NCBI GenBank assembly: GCA_001567255.1
Contig: LNBW01000024.1
Location: forward strand, 1-64,000
Length of the DNA stretch: 64,000 nt
Source: Bacteroidetes bacterium OLB9
Lineage (GTDB): Bacteria > Bacteroidota > Bacteroidia > Chitinophagales > Saprospiraceae
Direction: 5' to 3'
Of the stretch, positions 56,451 to 64,000 are shown one piece after another (position 1 is the first letter of the stretch; each line of letters begins with the position of its first letter). A model generated the notes under the pieces. That model worked only from the letters and a program-made list of their open reading frames with translations, was not told the origin of the DNA and ran no database searches. The translations under genes and the position numbers were made by a program.

Positions 56451-57488
56451 ATGATTATGCTATTAGAACATGAAGCTAAAGATGTTTTTAATATTAGGAA
56501 TATAAGGACTGGAGCAAAATATCATGTGATTAAAAAGGATGAATGCGATGATATGCCTATTGCAATTGTTTATGAACCTGATAAATTTCGGTATTTGGTT
56601 TGTGATTTTGGAGACGATGTTAAAGTGAATTTGGTAGAAAAGGAGGTAGAGACATGTGAAGAAATAGTTTCAGGAACGTTAGATGGATCACTTTGGAATT
56701 CGCTAGATAAACTCGGCGTTGACGTCGGTATTATTGATTTGATGGAAGAGGCATTGTCCAGTTCTGTTGACTTTTACCATACACATAATGGTGATGAGTT
56801 TAAGCTTATTTTTGAAAAAAAATATATTGATGGCGAATATGTCGGGATAGGTAAGCTTACAGCAGCGGGCTACGTTACGGATGGTAAGGCGAATTATGCT
56901 TTTTACTATCAACCTACAGATAAGGAAGAGAAAGCTGGCTATTTTGATTTTGAAGGAAGACCAGCAAGACAATCCTTTTTGAAGGCACCGGTTAAATTTA
57001 GCCGTATTTCTTCTAGTTATAATTTAAAAAGGTTTCACCCAATAAAGCGTAAAACCATACCTCACCTAGGAACGGACTATGCAGCGCCTTATGGTACTGA
57101 AATTAGATCGGTTGGTGATGGGGTTGTGACAGCGGCAACCTATGGAAGTGGTAATGGATATTTTGTAAAAATTAGGCATGATAAAGTGTATGAAACTCAA
57201 TACCTCCACATGTCTAGGTTTGCTAAAGGAATTAAGCCAGGCACCAGGGTTAAACAAGGCCAAACAATCGGTTATGTTGGCTCTACAGGACTGGCCACGG
57301 GTCCGCATGTGTGTTTTAGGTTTTGGAAGAATGGTCGACAAGTCAACCATTTGAAAGAAAAACTGCCGCAGGCAAAGCCGATGGATGCAGCAGAATTGCC
57401 TGAATTCTTCGAGTTTAGAGACAAGCTTTTGCTTAAGTTAAACAACATTCCAGATCCAGCCAATCCAGCCCATGCATCTAACCCTTAA
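56451..57488 (+). CDS. M23 family peptidoglycan peptidase, C-terminal part
   Basis: 345 residues in the present frame, which is open upstream from about 56409 and probably belongs to the gene starting at 56182. The helical LEHEAKDVFNIRNIRTGAKY region precedes the M23 core: SRISSSYNLKRFHPI, HLGTDYAAPYGTEI (His and Asp of HxxxD), TQYLHMSRF and GSTGLATGPHVCFRFWKNG. The usual HxH of M23 is HVC here, so one zinc ligand is replaced by Cys; similar forms occur in Bacteroidota. The role would be cell-wall remodelling as an anchored endopeptidase. Confidence 0.85.
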   Translation: MIMLLEHEAKDVFNIRNIRTGAKYHVIKKDECDDMPIAIVYEPDKFRYLVCDFGDDVKVNLVEKEVETCEEIVSGTLDGSLWNSLDKLGVDVGIIDLMEEALSSSVDFYHTHNGDEFKLIFEKKYIDGEYVGIGKLTAAGYVTDGKANYAFYYQPTDKEEKAGYFDFEGRPARQSFLKAPVKFSRISSSYNLKRFHPIKRKTIPHLGTDYAAPYGTEIRSVGDGVVTAATYGSGNGYFVKIRHDKVYETQYLHMSRFAKGIKPGTRVKQGQTIGYVGSTGLATGPHVCFRFWKNGRQVNHLKEKLPQAKPMDAAELPEFFEFRDKLLLKLNNIPDPANPAHASNP

Positions 57489-57950
57489 GTAGGTATTAAG
57501 ACGTCACAATTAACGTTTGGTGGTGTCACCATTTTAAATAGATACAGAAGTGGTTTTCGATTCAAGTTGTGTTCATTTTTACTAATGCTAGGCAAAATAA
57601 ATTTTATATATATCTGAATGTACAGTTGTAAGTATAAATATATTTTGCATGTAGATTTATTTTGAAATATAATTTGTAAGCTTTTAAAAAATTTACTTTT
57701 TATTTTATATTAATTATCAATTTTTATAGTAATGTAAAATACATTGAATATTAGATTTATATTATTAGTATTGATGTATTTTCTATATTTAAAAGCTTGA
57801 TTTTTATAATTAATTATTTGATAAAGTATTGATAATATTTTGTCAATTTGTAGATAGTTTTTAGATTTACACCGTTTTTATAATCCTAATACACTTTCCG
57901 TAGTTCAGACCCTAATTATAAATTAATTCTGGACACTAAACCCTGAAAGA
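57489..57950. other. AT-rich gap between two M23 genes
   Basis: No gene is seen. A weak terminator-like hairpin (tggtg / cacca, 57518-57531, followed by tttt) ends the upstream gene. The remainder is A/T-rich without a recognisable structure. Confidence 0.5.
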
Positions 57951-58934
57951 ATGAAGAATGTAAGGTACGTTTACAATAAGCATACTTTAAAGTATGAAGT
58001 GCATAAGCCAACCCAAAAGGAGATATTAAAAAAGAGTATATATTTTATATCAGCAGTATGTGTAACTGCTGTACTTATTTTTACGATAGCTTATAAATAC
58101 TTTCCTACACCCAAAGAGAGGGTGATGCAACAAGAGTTAGCCACAAATGAATTTTATCTTACTCAGTTACAAGAAGAATTTAAAGTATTAACAGAAAAAA
58201 TTGAATCCCTCCATGAGAAGGACAATCAGATCAATAGGATGATTCTGGGAGTAAAGCCCATAGATGATGGTGTGTGGTATGGTGGTACTGGTGGTCATGA
58301 TAAGTATAAAGGTTTTGAAAATTTTAAAGAGACAGGCCTACTTATAGAGGCTAATTTGAAAAAAGTTGATGATTTAAAACTTAAGGTAGAGATACAGAAA
58401 AACTCACTGGATAGTTTATATAGTGTTGCACTCGCAAGAGAAAAGAAGTTAGCATCAATTCCTTCTATTAAGCCTGTTAAGGAAACAGCACTTAAGAAAG
58501 AGATAAAGTTTTTATCAGGGTTTGGCATGAGAATGCATCCTATTCACAAACTGAAAAGATTTCATAAAGGTATTGATTTTACCGCACCAAAGGGAACTCA
58601 TATTCAGGCAACCGGTGACGGCAAGGTGGTCGGAGTCAATAAGGCTGGTAGTGGATATGGCAAAAATGTGATGATTGATCATGGATATGGTTACAAGACC
58701 TTGTATGCACATATGAATACGATTGATGTCAAAGAAGGACAGTTCGTAAAGAAAGGACAGCGTATTGGACTGGTTGGAAGCACCGGAAGTTCTACAGCCC
58801 CACATCTTCATTATGAAGTGCATCTCAATGGTGTAGCGGTTAATCCTATTGATTTTTGTCTAGATGGACTAACACCGAAAGAATACCAAGAATTAGTCAA
58901 ACGTGCATCAACTGATAATCAGTCACTTGACTAA
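57951..58934 (+). CDS. M23 family peptidase with coiled coil
   Basis: A 327-residue membrane-anchored peptidoglycan endopeptidase or divisome-type activator. One membrane helix (~28-50) is followed by a coiled coil (~60-185), then a complete M23 domain (~190-300): RFHKGIDFTAPKGT (HxxxD), TLYAHMNTI, and APHLHYEVHLNG (HxH). The active-site set is intact, unlike the neighbour at 56451. The basic N-terminus YNKHTLKYE is typical of the Bacteroidota branch. The ATG at 57951 starts the frame. Confidence 0.88.
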   Translation: MKNVRYVYNKHTLKYEVHKPTQKEILKKSIYFISAVCVTAVLIFTIAYKYFPTPKERVMQQELATNEFYLTQLQEEFKVLTEKIESLHEKDNQINRMILGVKPIDDGVWYGGTGGHDKYKGFENFKETGLLIEANLKKVDDLKLKVEIQKNSLDSLYSVALAREKKLASIPSIKPVKETALKKEIKFLSGFGMRMHPIHKLKRFHKGIDFTAPKGTHIQATGDGKVVGVNKAGSGYGKNVMIDHGYGYKTLYAHMNTIDVKEGQFVKKGQRIGLVGSTGSSTAPHLHYEVHLNGVAVNPIDFCLDGLTPKEYQELVKRASTDNQSLD

Positions 58935-59057
58935 TTTTTATTTAATATTGAACAAGGGTTTTCAAAATTTGAATTAAGATCTTGTTAAATTCAAGAAAAT
59001 CATGATACAATGTGCACCTTGTTATCGTCTTTAAATAAATAACTTTTACAAATCTAT

Positions 59058-59546
59058 ATGAAGCAGATATCCTTATTACTAGTTTTTCTATTTAGCTCTT
59101 TATTCCTTTTTGCAGGCAATACTCCATTTCCTTCAGTGAATCTGAAGACATTGGAAGGTAAGTCAGTTAATGTGACTGATTTTACAAATAATGGTAAAAT
59201 CACTATTGTTTCTTTCTGGGCTACATGGTGTACACCATGCAAGAGGGAAATGGATGCTATCAATGAAGTGTATGCTGATTGGGTAGATAAGTATGACGTT
59301 CAGTTTTTAGCTATTACGATAGATGATGCCAGAGGTTTGACAAAAGTACCAGCAATGGTACAAAGCAAAGGCTGGGAGTTTACCGTGCTAGCTGATACAA
59401 AACAGGAACTGCAACATGCACTTAACTTTCAAACTATTCCTCAGACATTTTTACTTAATAATAAAGGAGAGATTGTGTATTCGCATAATGGATATAATCC
59501 AGGCGATGAGTTTGAGCTAGAGAAGCAAATTGCTGCATTGAAGTAA
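59058..59546 (+). CDS. TlpA-like thioredoxin-fold protein
   Basis: A 162-residue exported disulfide reductase of the TlpA/ResA type. The signal peptide is at 1-19. SFWATWCTPCKREM carries the redox pair Cys58 and Cys61, and IPQTFLLNNKGEIV the cis-proline loop. It could act in cytochrome maturation or in thiol balance in the periplasm; the partner is not shown by the context. A terminator follows. Confidence 0.9.
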   Translation: MKQISLLLVFLFSSLFLFAGNTPFPSVNLKTLEGKSVNVTDFTNNGKITIVSFWATWCTPCKREMDAINEVYADWVDKYDVQFLAITIDDARGLTKVPAMVQSKGWEFTVLADTKQELQHALNFQTIPQTFLLNNKGEIVYSHNGYNPGDEFELEKQIAALK

Positions 59547-59573
59547 AGCAATGGATGTAAGAAATAAGATATG

Positions 59574-59606
59574 GGCTTCGAGGAGATAAACTTTGAAGCC
59601 TTTTTT
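59574..59606 (+). terminator. Intrinsic terminator after the TlpA-like gene
   Basis: ggcttc (59574-59579) pairs with gaagcc (59595-59600), followed by six T residues. It also separates the convergent YD-repeat gene. Confidence 0.75.
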
Positions 59607-59607
59607 G

Positions 59608-60426
59608 TCACTCAAAGTAGGTAAGGCGACGATCTATAATATATGTAGGCTCTCCATTATCAAAAATATATTGTCTTACCCAGTTGCCTTTCTCATCAAA
59701 TTCGTATTTATATGTTTCATGGGCCACTAGACTATCCAGTGCATTGAAATAGTCTTCTTCAATTTTGAGTCCATCCGAATTATAACGGGAAATCCACCTT
59801 GCTATCTGATTTCCTTCTGAATTATACATATACTCTTCTGTCTTTTTTCCCTTTGAGTTGTATTTGTAGAAGACCTTAACGCTCAATTTTCCATTATCCG
59901 GAAAATATCTATTTTCTTCAATCTTGTTATCGTGCTTATCATATTTAAAGGTCCACTTGGTAGGGTGTTCATACTTGGGTAAGTATGTATCTTCTTGGGA
60001 GATTCTGCCTTTATCATCATACTTGTAGAGCTTTACACTTTTAAGACTATTATCGGCATTGATAGAGGTGATACGTATATTACGCCATAGAGAATCATAC
60101 ACATAATCACTTTGGTAAAGCAAAGTGCCGCTGTATCTGAAAGTAGCTTTTTGAACAATATGGCCTATTTTGTTAAATATGTAGTATGTATCATTACTCC
60201 AGTACACGCCGGTGCTTCTTCCTTTCTCAATTTTACCGTCAGTGGTAACAGCCTCAAAAGAATTTTCCTTGAGGATTTTAACTCTGCCTTTGATGTCTAA
60301 TGTTGCCCAATCTGTGTTAGGCTCGATTTTCGGACCACAACCAGAAATACTAAATAGTATATTCAGCATCAAGTATATTGAACTGACGAATAGAAATGTC
60401 GGTCTTAACTCTAGTTTTAAATGCAC
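59608..60426 (-). CDS. YD-repeat-like lipoprotein
   Basis: A 272-residue lipoprotein: lipobox SISGC near residue 30 after a hydrophobic segment. The rest is built from tandem beta-strand units such as YKYDDKGRISQEDTY, FKYDKHDNKIEENRY, YKYNSKGKKTEEYMY and SRYNSDGLKIEEDYF, resembling the YD/RHS-type repeat. GTG at 60426 gives a plausible signal with basic residues; the internal ATG at 60369 would leave the signal too short. The function is unknown. Confidence 0.75.
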   Translation of the reverse strand: MHLKLELRPTFLFVSSIYLMLNILFSISGCGPKIEPNTDWATLDIKGRVKILKENSFEAVTTDGKIEKGRSTGVYWSNDTYYIFNKIGHIVQKATFRYSGTLLYQSDYVYDSLWRNIRITSINADNSLKSVKLYKYDDKGRISQEDTYLPKYEHPTKWTFKYDKHDNKIEENRYFPDNGKLSVKVFYKYNSKGKKTEEYMYNSEGNQIARWISRYNSDGLKIEEDYFNALDSLVAHETYKYEFDEKGNWVRQYIFDNGEPTYIIDRRLTYFE

Positions 60427-60853
60427 TATTTGGTATCCTGTTAATTGACAAAATAATTATGACCTGCCAAACATACATAAAATTTTACAGATAATTAAAT
60501 ATACACTCAGTAGGTTTTTTTTAAAACTAAAACAATTGGTGTAACGGGCTCATTATCAAGTATAAATATTTAGGATAAAAGGATCTTTTATATCTAATTG
60601 ACTGTCAGTAAGTATTCACTGAATTCTTTGCTCACTTAATCCATCATAAAAATATATTGCTTGAAACTACGACTTTATACCTATATTGATTTTAGTATTT
60701 CAGTTTCTCCTTGGTTAATAAAAACGTCGAGTTAAAAAGCTACTTTCTTTCATTTTCAATCAAAAAAGGTCTAATGTGAATATTTTTATGAAGAAAGAAT
60801 AAATCTAAATCGAAAATTGTAGCAGATATATAGGTTTTGAATTTATGTTTAAC
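60427..60853. other. Gap holding a fragment of the dispersed repeat
   Basis: No gene is seen. Bases 60717-60732 are identical to the reverse complement of 29493-29508 (part of dispersed repeat copy 2). Nothing else is recognised. Confidence 0.45.
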
Positions 60854-61563
60854 CTATCCTTCAAAATTAAAAGAAATGGTGAAAATCTGGGAAACGACAT
60901 TTTCCAGAATCCGTGCCTCATTTTTTGTACGGTCATACAACAGAATATTACCGAGCCCTCTTGAAAATTTAATTTCAGGTGAGAAAATAAAATAAGGATA
61001 GAACATCTGCATACCAACACCTACTTCATATTGAAAATCGTGTGGGGCGATTTTGATGAGGGACTTGCGAGATTTAGAGTTGGACTGCACATCATAGCTA
61101 TATTTCAGGCCGGCTACTACAAACATTCGCTTGTCTTTGTAAGGATCTGACTTAAACCTGAGGTGAAAAGGCAATTCAAAAAACACAGACTCTACCTTGC
61201 GAGTGTATGTCTTACCGTCTGCCACAGGAGTGTATTCAAAACCTCGCTGCGCAAATGAAAACCCCGGCAAAAACCTGAAATCAAAGTAATCACCAATTTT
61301 AAGATTAGTAACCATGTGCATATTGACGCCAATCTCACTACTGCCTTCGGTTACCCTGATACTGTCATTATTGATAAAAAATCCCGATTGCTGTAATTTA
61401 TAGCCGGAATTGTTAAAACCAATGTTGATCCCAAAATAATATGACTTCCGATTGAATTCAGTAAAATTATAATTACCCGCACCGCGCAGCTGGGCATGTA
61501 GCCATGATGCCGTAAGAAGGAAAATGAGACCCGGTATTATTTTTTGCTTGATATATGCAACAT
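60854..61563 (-). CDS. porT: Type IX secretion protein PorT (frameshifted at start)
   Basis: An outer-membrane beta-barrel protein of the T9SS; PorT/SprT is needed for secretion of proteins with C-terminal sorting domains. GVNMHMVTNLKIGDYFDFRF, LPGFSFAQRGFEY and YYEVGVG-like and FSPEIKFSRGL strands match PorT closely. The continuous ATG frame begins only at 61321, but the frame is open upstream as far as the T6 run (minus-strand A6) at 61540-61545. One extra A there links it to ATG 61563 and creates a normal signal peptide (MLHISSKKIIPGLIFLLTAS, then WLHAQ) and a protein of 236 residues, the usual PorT length. The gene follows ubiE, as in other Bacteroidota. Confidence 0.85.
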
Positions 61564-62273
61564 ATGCCGCCGCTTAATGCCTTATAATTGATATGTCTGT
61601 AACCTAGTTTTTCGAGGATGGATGTAAATCGTTCATAATCAGGGAAGGCCTGAACGGATTCATAAAGATATTTATAAGCTTTCTCATCTTTAGAACGCAA
61701 CTTTCCTATAACGGGTAAAATGTATTTAAAGTATAAATTGAACAATATATTTAACGGAAATACCTTAGGTTTTGAAAATTCTAGGATGATTACTGTACCA
61801 TTTGGTTTTAATACTCGGAACATTTCCGATAATCCCATCTCTAGATTTTCAAAATTGCGCACTCCAAATGCAACCATCACCGCATCGTATGAATGATCTG
61901 CGTACTTTAGATGCTCCGAATCCCCGACGTCCATTGAAATCATTCCACTCAATCCTCTCTTTTCTATCTTTTTCCTACCTATCTCAAGCATTTTCTCAGA
62001 AATATCGGTACCTGTGATATGATCAGGTCGAATCACCCGCGCTGCTTCAAGCGCTAAATCACCAGTTCCTGTTGCTATATCCAGTATGGTTTTAGGGTTT
62101 TCGACTTTGAGCATTTTAATGGCTCGCTTACGCCATAAAACGTCGATACCTAGTGAAAGTACTCTATTGAGTTGGTCATAATAAGGCGCTATTTTGTCAA
62201 ACATTTTAGTGACTTGGCCTTTCTTGGATTCTTCTGGATTGTCGTAAGGTGTTACTTGTTGGTTTTCAAGCAT
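61473..62273 (-). CDS. ubiE: Demethylmenaquinone methyltransferase UbiE/MenG
   Basis: A SAM-dependent enzyme completing menaquinone synthesis. FDKIAPYYDQLNRVLSLGID, ILDIATGTGDLAL (SAM binding), DHITGTDISEKMLEIG and VAFGVRNFENLEMGL are all typical. As the sequence reads, the frame runs on to 61473 with an atypical tail. Family members end near GGI-CIY. Adding one A in the A6 run (61540-61545) places a stop at 61537-61539 right after IYQAKK, giving the expected end. porT starts within the last few codons. Confidence 0.94.
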   Translation of the reverse strand: MLENQQVTPYDNPEESKKGQVTKMFDKIAPYYDQLNRVLSLGIDVLWRKRAIKMLKVENPKTILDIATGTGDLALEAARVIRPDHITGTDISEKMLEIGRKKIEKRGLSGMISMDVGDSEHLKYADHSYDAVMVAFGVRNFENLEMGLSEMFRVLKPNGTVIILEFSKPKVFPLNILFNLYFKYILPVIGKLRSKDEKAYKYLYESVQAFPDYERFTSILEKLGYRHINYKALSGGICCIYQAKNNTGSHFPSYGIMATCPAARCG

Positions 62274-62408
62274 AAAGCTGGTTTTTAGTCATATTTGCTT
62301 TAGCTAAAAAAATAAGCAAAGCAGCAACATGAAAATAGAGCGCAAAATTAAGCAATTTGAAGGGAAATATAAATACTATTTTGAAATTGTTCCGATTGAA
62401 GTGAATAA

Positions 62409-63602
62409 TTAAGCAGGAAATGAAATTTTACCCAAAGTAGTAGGCAATAGGGTGCCATTTTGAGTTGTATTCCAATGATTACCGCAAATGGTTTCGTTTG
62501 CCAGCAGAGCAAAGAGAACTGCTTCTTTTGCATCAGCTGCAATATTTGATATTGTATCGATGGTGTCTATAGTTATATCATGCAAAAGTGCACTGAGCAT
62601 TTTCATTAATATCGGATTATGAACACCACCACCACTAATATACAAGTGTAAATCAGATTGTTGTACAACATTATGGATTGCATCTGCAATAGATTCAGCT
62701 GTAAAAGCACAAAGTGTGGTCATAATATCTGCATCCGATAATGGGTCAGGTATGTCATCAAGTGCAGCGTGTACCCAATCAATGTTGAATACTTCAGGAC
62801 CTGTAGATTTAGGAAATGGCAATGAAAAAAAGTAGTGACGTTTGAGTCGGCTTAGTAATGGCGTGTGGACTTTGCCTACTGCTGCCAATTGTCCATTCTG
62901 ATCAAAGGCCATTCCTTGGGAGTAGTAAGCCCATCCATCCATCAATTTATTACCTGGTCCGGTATCTGTTACAAATACCTTGGATACATCGCCTCCAGCA
63001 GGGAGTAGGGTAAAATTGGCAATGCCACCTATATTAAGTAGTATGCGGTGCTCATTAGGATGTGAATATAGCAGAAAATCACCATAAGCAGCCAATGGAG
63101 CACCTTCACCTCCAAAGGCAATATGTTTTTGCCTGAAATCACTGATAGTGGTCATTCCGGTACCTACTGCTATCTGGTCTCCGTCGCCTATCTGAAGGGT
63201 ACCACTGAGCATATCCTTATAGGAATGCTGGTGATGCGGTACGTGCATGACCGTCTGGCCATGGCTGGCGATAACATCAATGCTAGCTTTGTCTAGCTGG
63301 TGCTTTTGTATGAATTGATTGACAAGTGCTCCATGATATCGCCCCAGCCACTCGTTGAGTAAAACCAGATAAGCAAAATCAACCTCTTGCTGAGCAAAAC
63401 TTTTGTTATTTTTTTCCTTGACATGATCAGGATAGGGTATTGTCTCGAAAATAATAACTTCAACGGCAGTTTTCAAACCATGACCTGTGAATTTACAATA
63501 AGCTATATCTAAGCCGTCAAGAGAGGTTCCTGACATCAAGCCTATGATGTGGCGCTCGTCAGCACGGGCAGCTAAATATAATTTTTCAAGATATGTATTC
63601 AT
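62409..63602 (-). CDS. anmK: Anhydro-N-acetylmuramic acid kinase
   Basis: A 397-residue kinase of cell-wall recycling that hydrolyses and phosphorylates 1,6-anhydro-MurNAc to MurNAc-6-phosphate. IIGLMSGTSLDGLDIA near the start, SHGQTVMHVPHH, LLNIGGIANFTLL, VTDTGPGNKLMDGW and LYISGGGVHNPILM cover the ATPase-like fold signatures. No other recycling gene is adjacent. Confidence 0.95.
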   Translation of the reverse strand: MNTYLEKLYLAARADERHIIGLMSGTSLDGLDIAYCKFTGHGLKTAVEVIIFETIPYPDHVKEKNNKSFAQQEVDFAYLVLLNEWLGRYHGALVNQFIQKHQLDKASIDVIASHGQTVMHVPHHQHSYKDMLSGTLQIGDGDQIAVGTGMTTISDFRQKHIAFGGEGAPLAAYGDFLLYSHPNEHRILLNIGGIANFTLLPAGGDVSKVFVTDTGPGNKLMDGWAYYSQGMAFDQNGQLAAVGKVHTPLLSRLKRHYFFSLPFPKSTGPEVFNIDWVHAALDDIPDPLSDADIMTTLCAFTAESIADAIHNVVQQSDLHLYISGGGVHNPILMKMLSALLHDITIDTIDTISNIAADAKEAVLFALLANETICGNHWNTTQNGTLLPTTLGKISFPA

Positions 63603-63656
63603 ACAGCATCAGGCAAAATCAGAAAATTAACTGTAAATATCGTTTCTTTTTAAAAA

Positions 63657-63691
63657 TAAAAAAGTCTCACCATGATAAGGATGAGACTTTT
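63657..63691 (-). terminator. Intrinsic terminator after tRNA-Leu
   Basis: On the minus strand, aaaagtctca and tgagactttt pair and are followed by a T-rich run, just downstream of the tRNA. Confidence 0.75.
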
Positions 63692-63694
63692 GAG

Positions 63695-63778
63695 TGCCCG
63701 GAGCGGGACTTGAACCCGCACGTCCTAACGAACACATGCCCCTCAAACATGCCTGTCTACCAATTTCAGCACCCGGGC
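63695..63778 (-). tRNA. tRNA-Leu (anticodon GAG)
   Basis: The minus strand folds as a cloverleaf: acceptor GCCCGGG pairs with TCCGGGC, discriminator A. The anticodon stem CATGT / GCATG encloses the loop TTGAGGG, with anticodon GAG. A long variable arm, typical of leucine tRNAs, lies between the anticodon arm and the T-arm (GCGGGTTCAAGTCCCGC). CCA is not encoded. Confidence 0.93.
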
Positions 63779-63795
63779 TTTTAAATTTGCGATTG

Positions 63796-63803
63796 CAAAA
63801 ATA
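63796..63803 (-). promoter_or_regulatory. -7 promoter box for tRNA-Leu
   Basis: On the minus strand this reads TATTTTTG, fitting TAnnTTTG and placing a start about 12 bases before the mature tRNA. Confidence 0.5.
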
Positions 63804-63878
63804 GCGGGATTTTTTTAATTTCCGTATTTATGGCTTTTTATTTTTGTAAAGGTGTGATCAGAAATGGTCAGTCTGCTA

Positions 63879-64000
63879 TCAAACTTGATCAATTTTCATC
63901 CATTCGGGTTTTTCTGGTCCTGTATATTGATCCATTTGAAACAAGAGTTTTTCTACATCTTCTTCTACCAATAAAATTTCTCTGTTTGAACGTCTTAAGA
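63879..64000 (-). CDS. Unidentified gene, 3' end only
   Basis: A minus-strand frame is open from the window edge to TGA at 63879-63881 and ends LLFQMDQYTGPEKPEWMKID with QV. The charged tail looks coding, but the family cannot be recognised from 39 residues. Confidence 0.5.
   Translation of the reverse strand, partial: LRRSNREILLVEEDVEKLLFQMDQYTGPEKPEWMKIDQV

Noticed and set aside
61473-61536. C-terminal extension of UbiE (NNTGSHFPSYG...)
   Set aside because: It is out-of-frame reading of the porT signal peptide caused by the A6 run; not part of UbiE.
63593-63784. 63-codon open frame ending CPERDLNPH...
   Set aside because: It reads through the tRNA-Leu gene in the antisense direction, a common artefact.
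1-64000. Defence system, prophage, integron or biosynthetic cluster
   Set aside because: No nuclease, methyltransferase-restriction pair, toxin-antitoxin pair, phage structural gene, integrase or modular synthase was found among the genes.

Overview
The window comes from an AT-rich member of the Bacteroidota, most likely a Saprospiria-like lineage; this is inferred from gene content, because no rRNA is present. Supporting signs are type IX secretion (T9SS) C-terminal sorting domains, a ubiE-porT gene pair, the acpP-fabF-rnc gene order, DUF4293 and DUF3817 genes, very large secreted proteins built from SdrD-B, DUF11, HYR/Ig-like, dockerin-like and cohesin-like modules, and repeated use of the Bacteroidota -7 promoter box TAnnTTTG. 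Those boxes also let several start codons be moved downstream of the longest open frame.

Layout. 1-782: gene-poor, with dispersed repeats. 783-12633: a giant adhesin, now split by a frameshift. 12693-23121: housekeeping and membrane genes (two alpha/beta hydrolases, a DUF4105 protein, rsmG, DoxX, GH3, CvpA, a cysteine-synthase-like enzyme, a YhiN-like flavoprotein). 23187-33553: a cyclophilin-FKBP fusion, an amine-oxidase-type flavoprotein, an AhpD-like protein, acyl-CoA dehydrogenase, adk-obgE, a lipoprotein glutathione peroxidase, a UMF1 transporter, and rimK with an aspartoacylase-like partner. 33780-38534: acpP, then a tight fabF-rnc-hydrolase-YkgJ-PaaY-like operon. 38544-44475: aat and clpS (both N-degron pathway), separated by an IS481-family remnant and a surface-protein island whose signal peptide carries a G9 tract. 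45323-48443: DUF2007, relA/spoT and fur. 49070-53908: a second giant adhesin, paralogous to the first and carrying a C-type-lectin-like domain. 54088-60426: an orphan CoA-transferase subunit A, folP, two M23 peptidases, a TlpA-like thioredoxin and a YD-repeat lipoprotein. 60854-63778: porT, ubiE, anmK and tRNA-Leu(GAG). 63879-64000: the 3' end of an unidentified gene.

How the parts fit. Three large secreted proteins end in T9SS sorting domains, and PorT, a component of that secretion machine, is encoded in the same window. The other genes are mostly core metabolism, translation and envelope maintenance. No CRISPR array, prophage, restriction system or recognisable defence island was seen.

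The most notable signals are: (i) the G9 tract inside the signal-peptide codons of a surface protein, a candidate phase-variation switch; (ii) four well-supported single-base frameshifts at homopolymer runs or short mononucleotide runs, plus a fifth weaker case. One of them, at 61540-61545, when corrected by one base restores both the end of ubiE and the start of porT. Because these breaks share one character, long-read assembly error is a serious competing explanation; (iii) a triplet higher-order repeat of Ig-like domains in the first adhesin; and (iv) a dispersed ~93-bp intergenic repeat with a conserved stem-loop.
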